NCBI GenBank assembly: GCA_949840935.1
Contig: CATKXX010000032.1
Location: forward strand, 1-32,903
Source: an uncultured Acetatifactor sp.
Lineage (GTDB): Bacteria; Bacillota; Clostridia; Lachnospirales; Lachnospiraceae
Length of the DNA stretch: 32,903 nt
Direction: 5' to 3'
Shown here: positions 14,775 to 22,372 of the stretch, piece after piece
Layout of the letters: every line of letters starts with the position of its first letter
Position numbering within the stretch: position 1 is the stretch's first letter
Program-made: the position numbers and the translations under genes
The notes under the pieces: generated by a model
What the model was told of the DNA's origin: nothing
Databases searched by the model: none
The model's input: only the letters and a program-made list of their open reading frames with translations

Positions 14775-16136
14775 CTACCGCTTCGACATCAGCTGCTCCT
14801 GCATCCTGAGAGGCAGTCCGTTCTCCCTGAGACGCTTCTGCAGGCTTTCTGAAAGGTTCTCCACCTTTTCATAATGTCCTATGATCTTCGGTTTTCCGTC
14901 TGCCACAATATTGTCCGTGATGTTAAACCGATACAGGGTGCGCATCTTTTTCCTGCCGTCCGGCAGGGTCTCGCACTCCGTAATCTCCATAATCCTTCTG
15001 GAATTGTCCTCCAGTCTCTTGGCAAAGGCCACGATGGGAAATGCTTTGGTGGCAAGGTTCTGCAAAGTGGCATCGTCCATCCCCGGCTGCTCCTGCTTGC
15101 ACAGCGTCACCATACGGTAATAGGTATCCTCACAGGAATTGGCATGAATGGTGGTAATCACAGAATGCCCGGTATTGGCGGCATTGATGGCCTGCATGCT
15201 CTCCCCTCCCTTCATCTCCGCCACCGCAATGCAATCCGGGTTGATGGTAAGGGTTGTCTCCAACAGCTTCACCATATCAATGTTCTGCCGCGGATCATCG
15301 GAAAACCTTGTCACCAGGTGAACCACGTTGTTCAGCACATTTCCGTTTTCATCCTCTGCGGTAAGGTCAAATTCACGGCATCCCTGCTCTATGGTGACAA
15401 TTCGCTTATTGTAGGGCACTTCTCCCAGTATCCAGCTCATAAGCGTTGTCTTGCCGGAAGAGGTGGCTCCGGTGATACACATGGAAACGCCATGTGTAAA
15501 ACACATGGAGAGCAGTTCCAGCATCTCCTCCGTAGCTGTCCCAAACCCCACAAACTGTTCCTTTGTCAGTTTTCTCGGATTGACGATACGAATGGACACA
15601 GCCAACCCCTTTTCCCTGTCAATAACACCGTCCCCCATGACCGTGATACGGATTTTATTATTCAAGTGCCCCACCACAATGGTCTGGGCGTTGTCAAAAA
15701 TCATGCCGGACTTGTGCAAAAGCCTCCTGATTACATCCACCGCGTGGCCGGCGCTGTTGAAGTGCTCCTTTGCCGGAATGATTTCCCCGGTAGAATATGT
15801 AATCTTTACATCCCGCCACTGATTGATATTGATTTCCTCCACATCATCCCGGTGCAAGTATCGCGTCAGGAAAGAAAACCCTGTCATTTCCCCATAAAGG
15901 AGTTCACAGAGTTCTGCCTGTTCCATTCCCTCCACGCCCACATTGCTCTGCTCCAGGTATTTCCCAATATAGGACTGGATCAGTTCCCTGTTTTCATCCG
16001 GATTATCGCGGAGTACGGATGCAAAATGTCTGGAGATGTACTCCTGCACATCCTTTAACACTTCCGGAAAGGTACGATAGACCATGCTCCTGTTCAGCAG
16101 TCCTGCTGTCTCATGTATGTTCAGTATTTCCTGCAT
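14775..16136 (-). CDS. tadA: TadA/CpaF secretion ATPase
   Basis: A 453-residue cytoplasmic ATPase of the GspE/VirB11 superfamily, CpaF branch. Walker A is ITGATSSGKTT (Lys229). The Asp-box region (IVTIEQGCREFDL), Walker B (CIAVAEMKGGE) and His box (TGHSVITTIHANS) all follow in order, so the enzyme should be active. The N-domain has the usual RDDVEEININ element near 96-105. CpaF drives both extension and retraction of Tad pili. The same superfamily contains VirB11, which Gram-positive conjugation systems normally lack, so this protein could in principle serve both modules here. The ATG follows GGGGAGG. Confidence 0.92.
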   Translation of the reverse strand: MQEILNIHETAGLLNRSMVYRTFPEVLKDVQEYISRHFASVLRDNPDENRELIQSYIGKYLEQSNVGVEGMEQAELCELLYGEMTGFSFLTRYLHRDDVEEININQWRDVKITYSTGEIIPAKEHFNSAGHAVDVIRRLLHKSGMIFDNAQTIVVGHLNNKIRITVMGDGVIDREKGLAVSIRIVNPRKLTKEQFVGFGTATEEMLELLSMCFTHGVSMCITGATSSGKTTLMSWILGEVPYNKRIVTIEQGCREFDLTAEDENGNVLNNVVHLVTRFSDDPRQNIDMVKLLETTLTINPDCIAVAEMKGGESMQAINAANTGHSVITTIHANSCEDTYYRMVTLCKQEQPGMDDATLQNLATKAFPIVAFAKRLEDNSRRIMEITECETLPDGRKKMRTLYRFNITDNIVADGKPKIIGHYEKVENLSESLQKRLRENGLPLRMQEQLMSKR

Positions 16137-16150
16137 TTCTCCACCTCCCC

Positions 16151-16981
16151 TTAAAATTCGCCCTTACTTTTCCAGACAAAAGGGCTGCGTACTACCAGTT
16201 TCTTTTTCTCCGCATTCTTAGCGCCCTGCTTTTCCCCGCACAGACCGAAAGCCTCTGCCAGAAGCTTCTTTACCTCTGCCTGAAAGGGGACTGCTTCCTT
16301 AGACGTCATGGCATCCCACAAGCGAGCCTCGTCATACTGTTTTTCCAATTCGGCCACATAGGGAAATATGAAAGCGGCGCCTCCATACTGACCTACAGCA
16401 GCTTCCCACTCCTGCCCCGTCCTGTAATTTCCAATGGCTCCCAGGTATTTACCCGTACCCGCCCTTCCTTCAAGCATATCAGCATGGGAACGGTAATAGG
16501 ATATCCCCCGCAGATTAGAAGTGCCCATCCGCAACACCCTGTCTGCCATCTCCATGGCAAGAATGGAGAACACATCCGCCTCAAATACGGAAGTACAGTC
16601 CAGAATCACGTAATCCGCCAGATGCCTTAAACAGATCAGGAATTCCACCGCCCGCTCCCTTGTGACCTTGGGATAGGACATCAGGTTTTCACCCAGCTTA
16701 TACCCCAGCAGACTGGCATACTCGTTGTCAGGGACAGGCACACAGGCCCTCAGTATCTTTTCCTGTGTCAATACCGGAGCCGTAAGAAGTGCCCCCAGGG
16801 ACACCTCCTGCTCCGTATCCATGGGGAGTAAGAACGGTACAGACGGCACGAAAGGATCGCTGCACACCAGTATCACATTCTTTCTTTTCCCTGCGATCTC
16901 CGCCGCCAGCTTCACCGCAAGCGCGGTCTTGCCGCTTCCGGGGCTTCCTGCAATGGCAAGCATATTTCCATGTTGTTCCAT
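16151..16981 (-). CDS. TadZ-like P-loop ATPase with intact Walker A
   Basis: A 276-residue protein that starts almost directly with a P-loop, IAGSPGSGKTALAV (Lys18), followed by a ParA/CpaE-like domain (VILVCSD, then YVILDCTSVFEADV). It lacks the receiver-like N-domain of TadZ. Its position between cpaB and tadA is the usual tadZ/cpaE place, and localisation of the pilus machine is the likely role. The ATG at 16981 has GGAGGG eight bases upstream; a GTG shares the last base of the cpaB TAG. The second TadZ-like gene at 4702 has the receiver-like domain but a broken P-loop, so the two may be complementary. Confidence 0.75.
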   Translation of the reverse strand: MEQHGNMLAIAGSPGSGKTALAVKLAAEIAGKRKNVILVCSDPFVPSVPFLLPMDTEQEVSLGALLTAPVLTQEKILRACVPVPDNEYASLLGYKLGENLMSYPKVTRERAVEFLICLRHLADYVILDCTSVFEADVFSILAMEMADRVLRMGTSNLRGISYYRSHADMLEGRAGTGKYLGAIGNYRTGQEWEAAVGQYGGAAFIFPYVAELEKQYDEARLWDAMTSKEAVPFQAEVKKLLAEAFGLCGEKQGAKNAEKKKLVVRSPFVWKSKGEF

Positions 16982-16983
16982 CA

Positions 16984-17862
16984 CTACTGCCCTCCTGCGT
17001 TTGCTTCTTTATCATCCACAATGGGGACTTCACCCGTTCCTTCCCCTGTCCCTGCTTCCTTCCCTGCTATTGTTTCGATTTCCGCCTCTGTTTCTTTTCC
17101 CGTCTCTTCCTCCGTCTCTGCTTCTGCCTCCCCATACAGTTCCTCCAGAACCTTCTGCTGTTCCTCTAAAAACTTCCGGGCCTGGGCTCTGTCCCCCCGG
17201 AACACCAGCGCCGCATGAAGTTTCCCCGTCTGTTCCAGTTCCGCAAGAAGCCTGGCCTGCTCCGGCGCGGCAAGTACAGTGATAGTGGATGCCAGTTCCG
17301 GCTCCTCCCCGTTTTCCGCATCTGCCTGCACATCATTGTCCGCCCCACTGCTTGCCGTAGTTGCAATAATCTCCACATATTTAAGTTCCGGCAATAACAG
17401 CGTCTCCCTATTTTCACCCACATCTGAGGCAATGAGGGTCACAATGTCCCCCGCTTCCAGTTTTCCCGACAAGCCGGCGGCAAAGGTCTTGATGCTGACG
17501 GATATGGCAAGGTTCTCCCCGTTGAGCCTGCCCAGATAGGCATTTTTCAGCATGGGCGTATCCGACAGCTTACTCTCCAGGATGTAATCCCCTCTGTACA
17601 GATCGGCATTGGCATATCTCCCAACCACATCTTCCATCCGATAAACCACGTTGCCGGGCAGGTTATACCCTCCCACCTCCACGGTCGTCAGCATTTTCTC
17701 CGTGATCTGCTCTCCCTTATGTATCTCTGTATTTACGCGAACCAGTGATACCTTTGATTTCAGTGCATTGTTAAACATCGGTGTAAGTCCGAAACAGATC
17801 ACCAGTGAAAGGATGATGCAGATCAGTCCGATAACAATACGGTTCTTCATTAAATTTTTCAC
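16984..17862 (-). CDS. cpaB: CpaB-like pilus assembly protein (SAF domain)
   Basis: A 292-residue membrane-anchored protein. After a short start there is one membrane helix (~6-28). The SAF/CpaB region follows: VRVNTEIHKGEQITEKMLTT (~40-60), DYILESKL and an AGDIVTLIASD segment typical of RcpC/CpaB. The last ~55 residues are a Glu/Thr-rich tail with near-repeated ETEEETGKETEAE units, probably disordered and facing the wall. In Gram-negatives CpaB supports the secretin; there is no secretin here, so in this Gram-positive context it may act as a wall-spanning conduit part. The GTG at 17862 has GGAGG eight bases upstream; an ATG 12 bases later is possible. Confidence 0.8.
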   Translation of the reverse strand: MKNLMKNRIVIGLICIILSLVICFGLTPMFNNALKSKVSLVRVNTEIHKGEQITEKMLTTVEVGGYNLPGNVVYRMEDVVGRYANADLYRGDYILESKLSDTPMLKNAYLGRLNGENLAISVSIKTFAAGLSGKLEAGDIVTLIASDVGENRETLLLPELKYVEIIATTASSGADNDVQADAENGEEPELASTITVLAAPEQARLLAELEQTGKLHAALVFRGDRAQARKFLEEQQKVLEELYGEAEAETEEETGKETEAEIETIAGKEAGTGEGTGEVPIVDDKEANAGGQ

Positions 17863-17947
17863 TTCTTTTTCCTCCATATTTTCATTTTTTAAACAATGCT
17901 TTGCATTTCTGATAAAATACCTTCCAACAATGCAGCTAATGCTTTTC

Positions 17948-18535
17948 TCACGTCAGCAGGGCAATCAGACAGCCCACTGCCAGATATGGCACCAGTGCAA
18001 AACCCTTTTCCTTTTTCCCTGCATATGCCGATTGGAACACCACCGCAAGGAACAGCCCCATGATCAGCGCCACGTACCCCCGCCTGACCCCCAGCATAAA
18101 GCCACAGGCTCCCATCAGCTTGATATCCCCGCCTCCTATGCTTCCCTCCTTTATCAGCGCCGCCGCCAAAAAAGGCAGCGGCACCAGGACAGTCCCCAGA
18201 AAAGCAGGGATAAAATCCATTTCAAGCAGGCAGGTCAGCAAAATCAAAACCGGTACATAATCCGGCACGGTGTGGGTGGCAATATCATACTCTGCTGCAA
18301 ATAAGAGCACCTGGCCAAACAGGATACAGGTAAATGTGTGTAAACCCGTCCCGTAGGTTCCCATAAATATGGCGGTGAGGGCAGCCGCCAGCACCGCCAC
18401 ATACCTGACCTTATCAGAGCCGGTCAGTTTCCTGAGCAGCATATCCATCAGTATCCCTGACAGGAAACTGGCAAAGACCGCCACCAGGAAAATGTGTGGT
18501 TCAAGTAACCAAATCAAACTGTTTTCCTTTCCCAT
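17948..18535 (-). CDS. A24-family prepilin peptidase (TadV/CpaA-like)
   Basis: A 195-residue polytopic membrane protease. The two catalytic aspartates are visible: Asp84 in AEYDIATHTVPDY and Asp137 in the signature GGGDIKLMGACG. There is no methylase domain, as in short TadV/CpaA enzymes. It would cleave the leaders of the DUF4320, DUF6133 and perhaps TadE-like proteins. The start overlaps the end of the methyltransferase gene by 22 bases and has only a weak local ribosome site, so translation is probably coupled. It is the first gene of the Tad block. Confidence 0.88.
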   Translation of the reverse strand: MGKENSLIWLLEPHIFLVAVFASFLSGILMDMLLRKLTGSDKVRYVAVLAAALTAIFMGTYGTGLHTFTCILFGQVLLFAAEYDIATHTVPDYVPVLILLTCLLEMDFIPAFLGTVLVPLPFLAAALIKEGSIGGGDIKLMGACGFMLGVRRGYVALIMGLFLAVVFQSAYAGKKEKGFALVPYLAVGCLIALLT

Positions 18536-19716
18536 TTTCTTTCAGCATTTTCCTCCAAAATATATTCTTCCATTTCCGCAAGGCGCTTTCCGATTTCATA
18601 GACAATATTGACTGTCACGGAGTTGCCTGCCTGTTTATAGAGCTGCGCATCACTGATGCCTGCTGCCCTGGCACGGTCAAACAGGAAATCGTCAAATGCC
18701 TGCAGCCGGAAACACTCTCTGGGCGTCAGCCTACGGATACGGCAATAGACCAGCACGCCCATACTTCCCGCTGTCAGGAGCGTCTGGGAACACTGTTTTC
18801 CTACTCTCCCCCTTCTGAATGTGCTGTTAGGATAAGACAGATTGATTCCGTCCCCATGCCTTGCCATCACATACCCCCGCTTAGTCGCCTCCCTGATGGG
18901 CATACCGTTTTGGTATGGACATTTCATCCATTCCTCTGGTTTCTTTGTCTCACAGAGATACAGCCCTGTCTTTCCTCCTGCTCCGCCTCCCTGGGCTGTC
19001 AAGGTAACGGAGAGGCCTCCTGAATCATAAACACGGCTTCCCTGGTGTCCCCCTATAATTTCTTTAACAGTCGCTGTGTTTGTTCCGCTGACAGGAAATA
19101 CTTTTCGTCCACGGATTCCTCCAAGATATCCAACAAGGTACACCCGCTCCCGGTGCTGGGGGACGCCAAAATCTTTACTGTTGACACACTGCCATTCGAG
19201 GTCATACCCTGCTTCCCATAAGTTAGAGAGAACGGCGGTAAAATCCCCGCCTCCCTTGCTTGACAGAAGATGCTTAACGTTCTCAACGACAAGGACGCGG
19301 GGTTTATCTTCGGCTGGCGTGCTTTTGAGCAGGCCAGCAACCGTAAAAAATAGTCCGCTTCGCTCTCCGGCAAGACCTGTCCGCTTTCCTGACAGGGAAA
19401 TGTCCGTGCAAGGAAATCCAAAAGTCCAGATTTCAGTTCTTGGAATCTCTCCTGCTGTGAGCTGTTTAATGTCTTTGGCGAACCACTCGCCTTTGCAATC
19501 CTTTCCGTCACAGTGCTCGCTTACCTCCTCTCTGCATACCCGGCAACAGTTTCCTTCGCCGCATTTTCCATATCTACAGGGAATAAGTCCGTACATTGCC
19601 ATATAACTGATGTTTGCATACTTATCAATCTCCACATGCCCGACACATCTATGTCCGCTCCGTTCCAATCCTCTTCTAAAGCCGCCTATACCACTGAATA
19701 AATCTAAAAATTCCAA
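18514..19716 (-). CDS. DNA (cytosine-5) methyltransferase
   Basis: A 400-residue C5-methyltransferase with all main motifs: I (LDLFSGIGGFRRGLE, 4-18), IV with the catalytic Cys103 in GFPCTDIS, VI (VENVKHLLS, Glu145), VIII (QHRERVYLVG), IX (RRLTPRECFRLQAF) and X (QLYKQAGNSV). Between motifs II and IV lies an insertion with seven Cys at 47-74 (CRYGKCGEGNCCRVC and following), a possible zinc-binding element. The start is TTG after AGGAGG. No partner restriction enzyme is present, so this looks like an orphan enzyme. It could protect the element from host restriction after transfer. It sits between prgI and the pilus block and overlaps the prepilin peptidase gene. Confidence 0.93.
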   Translation of the reverse strand: MEFLDLFSGIGGFRRGLERSGHRCVGHVEIDKYANISYMAMYGLIPCRYGKCGEGNCCRVCREEVSEHCDGKDCKGEWFAKDIKQLTAGEIPRTEIWTFGFPCTDISLSGKRTGLAGERSGLFFTVAGLLKSTPAEDKPRVLVVENVKHLLSSKGGGDFTAVLSNLWEAGYDLEWQCVNSKDFGVPQHRERVYLVGYLGGIRGRKVFPVSGTNTATVKEIIGGHQGSRVYDSGGLSVTLTAQGGGAGGKTGLYLCETKKPEEWMKCPYQNGMPIREATKRGYVMARHGDGINLSYPNSTFRRGRVGKQCSQTLLTAGSMGVLVYCRIRRLTPRECFRLQAFDDFLFDRARAAGISDAQLYKQAGNSVTVNIVYEIGKRLAEMEEYILEENAERKWERKTV

Positions 19717-19802
19717 ACAGACCTCCTGTTTTGATTTGAGAGGTATTTACAATTCCTGTTTCTCCTGTCTGGTAAAATAGCATCCATATTGAATTGGCAG
19801 AA

Positions 19803-20165
19803 TCACCATATGCCCCATTCGTCCAGGGCACGGTATGGATATATCTGCTGATTCCTCGCAAAACGAATCATGTTCCCTACCTGGTCAACCACGCTCTGGT
19901 TATTCTGGTCTCTGGTGCACATCATCACACTCCCAAAGATTCCTGTCAGAACCGCAACCACGGTAAATGCCACATTCCCGGAACACAGCCATATCACGGC
20001 GGCAACAGCGCCGCCGAAAAAGGAGCCTGCAATACTCTGCAAAAGCTCCCTCCGCCCAAAACCATTGAATAATTCGTTTTCCGCCTTAACTCCGCTCGGA
20101 ATATACAACTCCCATTTCTGTTCTTCCGTAATTCCTCCTTTCCGGCCCGGTTCCCGGCGCCACAT
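19803..20165 (-). CDS. PrgI-family (VirB3-like) conjugation protein
   Basis: A 120-residue membrane protein. A soluble start (EEQKWELYIPSGVKAENEL) is followed by two adjacent membrane helices (~47-85). The conserved end QSVVDQVGNMIRFARNQQIYPY is the signature region of PrgI-family proteins, the Gram-positive equivalent of VirB3. The ATG shares its A with the last base of the upstream TGA (TGATG), so translation is coupled. In most Gram-positive conjugation operons the next gene is virB4; here about 10.5 kb of methyltransferase and pilus genes intervene. Confidence 0.82.
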   Translation of the reverse strand: MWRREPGRKGGITEEQKWELYIPSGVKAENELFNGFGRRELLQSIAGSFFGGAVAAVIWLCSGNVAFTVVAVLTGIFGSVMMCTRDQNNQSVVDQVGNMIRFARNQQIYPYRALDEWGIW

Positions 20166-20371
20166 CACCCATAGTAATACATAATGATATCCCTGATCTG
20201 CCAGATACTTTCGGCAATAACATAGAATAATACCGTATTTTTTGCCCGCTTCCGGTATTGTGCCTGTTCCTCCTCTGCCCCCTGCAGCCGTACCATGCAG
20301 TATACGAACCGGAAAACTGCCCCTGCCCGGATCAGGCTGATCAGAGCCATGGAAATATCATCTAATGTCAA
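20165..20371 (-). CDS. small membrane protein of the conjugation module
   Basis: A 68-residue protein (72 if started at the ATG at 20383). It has a moderately hydrophobic helix near its start (MALISLIRAGAVFRFVYCMV), a charged middle (EEEQAQYRKRAKN) and a second short hydrophobic segment (TVLFYVIAESI) before the end IRDIIMYYYG. The TTG at 20371 has GGAGG at ideal distance, while the upstream ATG is only one base from its AAAGG, so the TTG is favoured. It lies between virB6 and prgI and overlaps prgI. It could be a VirB2-like or accessory channel subunit; the family is not recognised. Confidence 0.65.
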   Translation of the reverse strand: MTLDDISMALISLIRAGAVFRFVYCMVRLQGAEEEQAQYRKRAKNTVLFYVIAESIWQIRDIIMYYYG

Positions 20372-20401
20372 CCTATCCTCCATCCTTTCAAACCAAATCC
20401 T

Positions 20402-21235
20402 TTACTTTACCATGCCCTTAACCACGCCTGCCAACCGCACAGAATGGTACACATTATTGATCACGCCTCCTGCCCCGCCGCTGACAGGAACAAGGAATTC
20501 ACGCAGGAAAGAAGGCGTCCTGATGGCCAGCACCATACACGCCATCCCCCAGAACACATTCATATTGAGCATCAGCCCCACCCCCAGCTTGCAGAGACAT
20601 ATCTGGATAACCACTGCAACGGTACTCTGGAAAAACTTATTGATATACGTCTTGAATATCCCCTTGTCATTATCCAGAAGCCCCACACAGGCCATAGGCA
20701 TACCGATCCGCAGTATCATGATCTCCAGCCCCCTCATGAGAAACTGAAAATACAGCATAAAATAGCAGATGACAAAAATCAGTCCAAAGATAGTCGTCAC
20801 CAGACCCAGGGTTGAGATCCCGTTCACCCACGCCTGCCAGTCATAGTCTGTAGCGGTTCCTGTCGCCGCCATCAGTTCATTGATCAGTCCCTCTGTAACC
20901 ACCGCCATCCAGCCGTACAAGACCGGGAAGCAGACTGCCACTGCCACCGCCTGTATAAAACGGATGACAATCCCTGTCGGTTCCATATCCGGATCTCCGT
21001 CCGTCCACATAACATAGCATTCAAATCCTTTTTTCAGGAATTTCAGTATGATCAGGGACACTCCAAACCCAAGCACAATTTGGAACAATGTGTCAACCAT
21101 GCTCCCGCCGTTTGCCCCCAGCATATACCTGTCGGCATAGAGCGTCATGGTGACAAGTTCCTGCAGCATCTCGTCAATATAGGCAATTGCTCCGTTTAAA
21201 AGTGCCACAATAAGCAGTACAAGTATGATTTCCAT
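20402..21235 (-). CDS. VirB6/TrbL-like channel protein
   Basis: A 277-residue polytopic protein with about six hydrophobic segments: start (VLLIVALLNGAIAYI), ~55-75, ~95-120, ~140-170, ~180-200 and ~210-230. It includes the EIMILRIGMPMACVGLLDND region typical of VirB6/TrbL proteins in Gram-positive conjugation systems. VirB6 forms part of the inner membrane channel. The ATG at 21235 follows GGGAGG by six bases; an earlier ATG at 21253 has no site. It lies in the usual order before prgI. Confidence 0.8.
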   Translation of the reverse strand: MEIILVLLIVALLNGAIAYIDEMLQELVTMTLYADRYMLGANGGSMVDTLFQIVLGFGVSLIILKFLKKGFECYVMWTDGDPDMEPTGIVIRFIQAVAVAVCFPVLYGWMAVVTEGLINELMAATGTATDYDWQAWVNGISTLGLVTTIFGLIFVICYFMLYFQFLMRGLEIMILRIGMPMACVGLLDNDKGIFKTYINKFFQSTVAVVIQICLCKLGVGLMLNMNVFWGMACMVLAIRTPSFLREFLVPVSGGAGGVINNVYHSVRLAGVVKGMVK

Positions 21236-21265
21236 CCGGCACCTCCCTCGCATAATCTCGTCTGG

Positions 21266-21544
21266 TCATTCCCCTGTAGTCTCATTTTCCTTCTGGCTTG
21301 CATCATAGGCATTTAACACAGCCGTGTTGATCTGTCTTCGGAGTTCCGGTTTGACAGGAAAACATACATCCCGGTATTCGTCCTCCTTGTCCTTCACGCT
21401 GGGCATGAAAATGGTGGTTCCCTTCTCACACTCCACAACCCGGATACCAGTCACTAAAAAAGCGTCTGCCAGGCATATTGTGGCAAACGCTTTCAGCTTC
21501 CCCGCATCCGCGAAACATTTTGTTATTTTTGCAGTTACTTTCAA
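21266..21544 (-). CDS. spoVG: SpoVG-family regulator
   Basis: A 92-residue protein that matches SpoVG: MKVTAKITKCFADAGKLKAF (from the TTG start), a central AFLVTGIRVVECEKGTTIF, and PSVKDKEDEYRDVCFPVKPE with the conserved C-terminal basic helix (ELRRQINTAVLNAYD). SpoVG proteins bind DNA and RNA and modulate gene expression. The start is TTG, seven bases after GGGAGG. A chromosomal spoVG would not be expected inside a conjugation operon, so this is a mobile-element version, possibly a regulator of transfer. Before it lies a 162-base gap without a gene (21545-21706). Confidence 0.9.
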   Translation of the reverse strand: MKVTAKITKCFADAGKLKAFATICLADAFLVTGIRVVECEKGTTIFMPSVKDKEDEYRDVCFPVKPELRRQINTAVLNAYDASQKENETTGE

Positions 21545-21706
21545 CCTTACACCTCCCTGCACACTTTAGCGCACCTATCAGTCAATTGTCTGGAAACACA
21601 TTTTTCCCAAACGCCATTCCGCCGCCCTGATTCAATCTGCCCACTGGTTTCCCGGCAGGCAGATTTTCTTCCGGACAGGTTCCGCCTATTCGGCATTCCC
21701 GGCATT

Positions 21707-21958
21707 TTATCCCTGATAGTTGAACAGGTTCGTGATCTTCTGTGTCAGGGTGGGCAGAATGGTATCCTTAAACAATGCATACAGTCCCGCAAGCAGCAGG
21801 GCGCCTACCACAACGGAGATCAGGATTTTCAAAGCGGTATCTACAAAGCCTTCTCCCTCTTTTCCTGCAAGGATACTGGCAATCTTCTGCTTCATACGCC
21901 CGCCCTTCACATAAGCGGTTACGGTTATGTTGTTCATGGTATCATTGATTCTTTTCAT
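21707..21958 (-). CDS. DUF6133-family small pilin-like protein
   Basis: An 83-residue protein of the DUF6133 kind. It has a basic leader, then EGEGFVDTALKIL leading into a ~22-residue hydrophobic helix (KILISVVVGALLLAGLYALF) and a short amphipathic tail ending LFNYQG. The hydrophobic segment and size match Flp/TadE-type pilins. GEGFVD (35-40) gives a Gly before the likely cut and an acidic residue (Asp40) at +5. The ATG at 21958 follows GGAGG by ten bases. A start at 21895 would give a 14-residue leader, the same length as in the DUF4320 protein. It sits in the VirB part of the operon and may be the main pilin. Confidence 0.78.
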   Translation of the reverse strand: MKRINDTMNNITVTAYVKGGRMKQKIASILAGKEGEGFVDTALKILISVVVGALLLAGLYALFKDTILPTLTQKITNLFNYQG

Positions 21959-22000
21959 AGCTTTCATTCCTCCAAATTTTGAAATTATTATATTTTTGGT

Positions 22001-22372
22001 TTACTGGTAATAACTGATGATAATATTCAGGGTTGCGCTTCCGATCACTGCACCAATGCAGGACACCACAGCCACCACAATACGGTTGTTCCATTTTTTC
22101 TGATCCATTTCATCCGCCGCGCTCCGCCTGATACAGAAATAGATGATCAAAAGCCCTGCCACAACAGGCGCCAATATCATGAGCCATGTGGTGGCATCTC
22201 CGATCAGGTTTTCCGTGCCCTTTGCCAGCCTGCTCTGGCTGATGCCGCTTGCATAAGCGGTTTTGCCATCCAACAGGAAAAGCGCGCTGCCAAGGATACA
22301 GGCAGAAACGGCATGGAATGCACTCTTCCCCGCCGCCCTGCATTTTTGCAGCCATTTATTCGTCTTCTTCAT
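22001..22372 (-). CDS. VirB2/TrbC-like pilin candidate
   Basis: A 123-residue protein with a Sec-type signal (basic start, hydrophobic FHAVSACILGSALFLL, cut near AYA-SG) and two membrane helices (~63-83 and ~98-118) joined by a charged loop (RRSAADEMDQKKWNNR). This is the plan of VirB2/TrbC pilins. It overlaps the 3' end of the coupling protein gene by 17 bases, and GGAGG lies 14 bases upstream. Whether it is a true VirB2 or another small channel part is uncertain; sequence similarity is too low to say by eye. Confidence 0.65.
   Translation of the reverse strand: MKKTNKWLQKCRAAGKSAFHAVSACILGSALFLLDGKTAYASGISQSRLAKGTENLIGDATTWLMILAPVVAGLLIIYFCIRRSAADEMDQKKWNNRIVVAVVSCIGAVIGSATLNIIISYYQ

Noticed and set aside
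14874..16058. A 394-codon open frame on the plus strand opposite tadA/cpaF.
   Set aside because: It is the mirror of a well-supported gene, has no ribosome site and its protein has shadow-type composition (many His, Pro and Arg).
19053..19511. A 152-codon minus-strand frame inside the methyltransferase gene.
   Set aside because: The methyltransferase frame has all motifs across this stretch, so this overlapping frame is a shadow.
21545..21706. A possible promoter (TTGACT) before spoVG in the gap.
   Set aside because: No -10 box at a suitable distance; a weak ATCTGCC/GGCAGAT stem is there but without a T tract.
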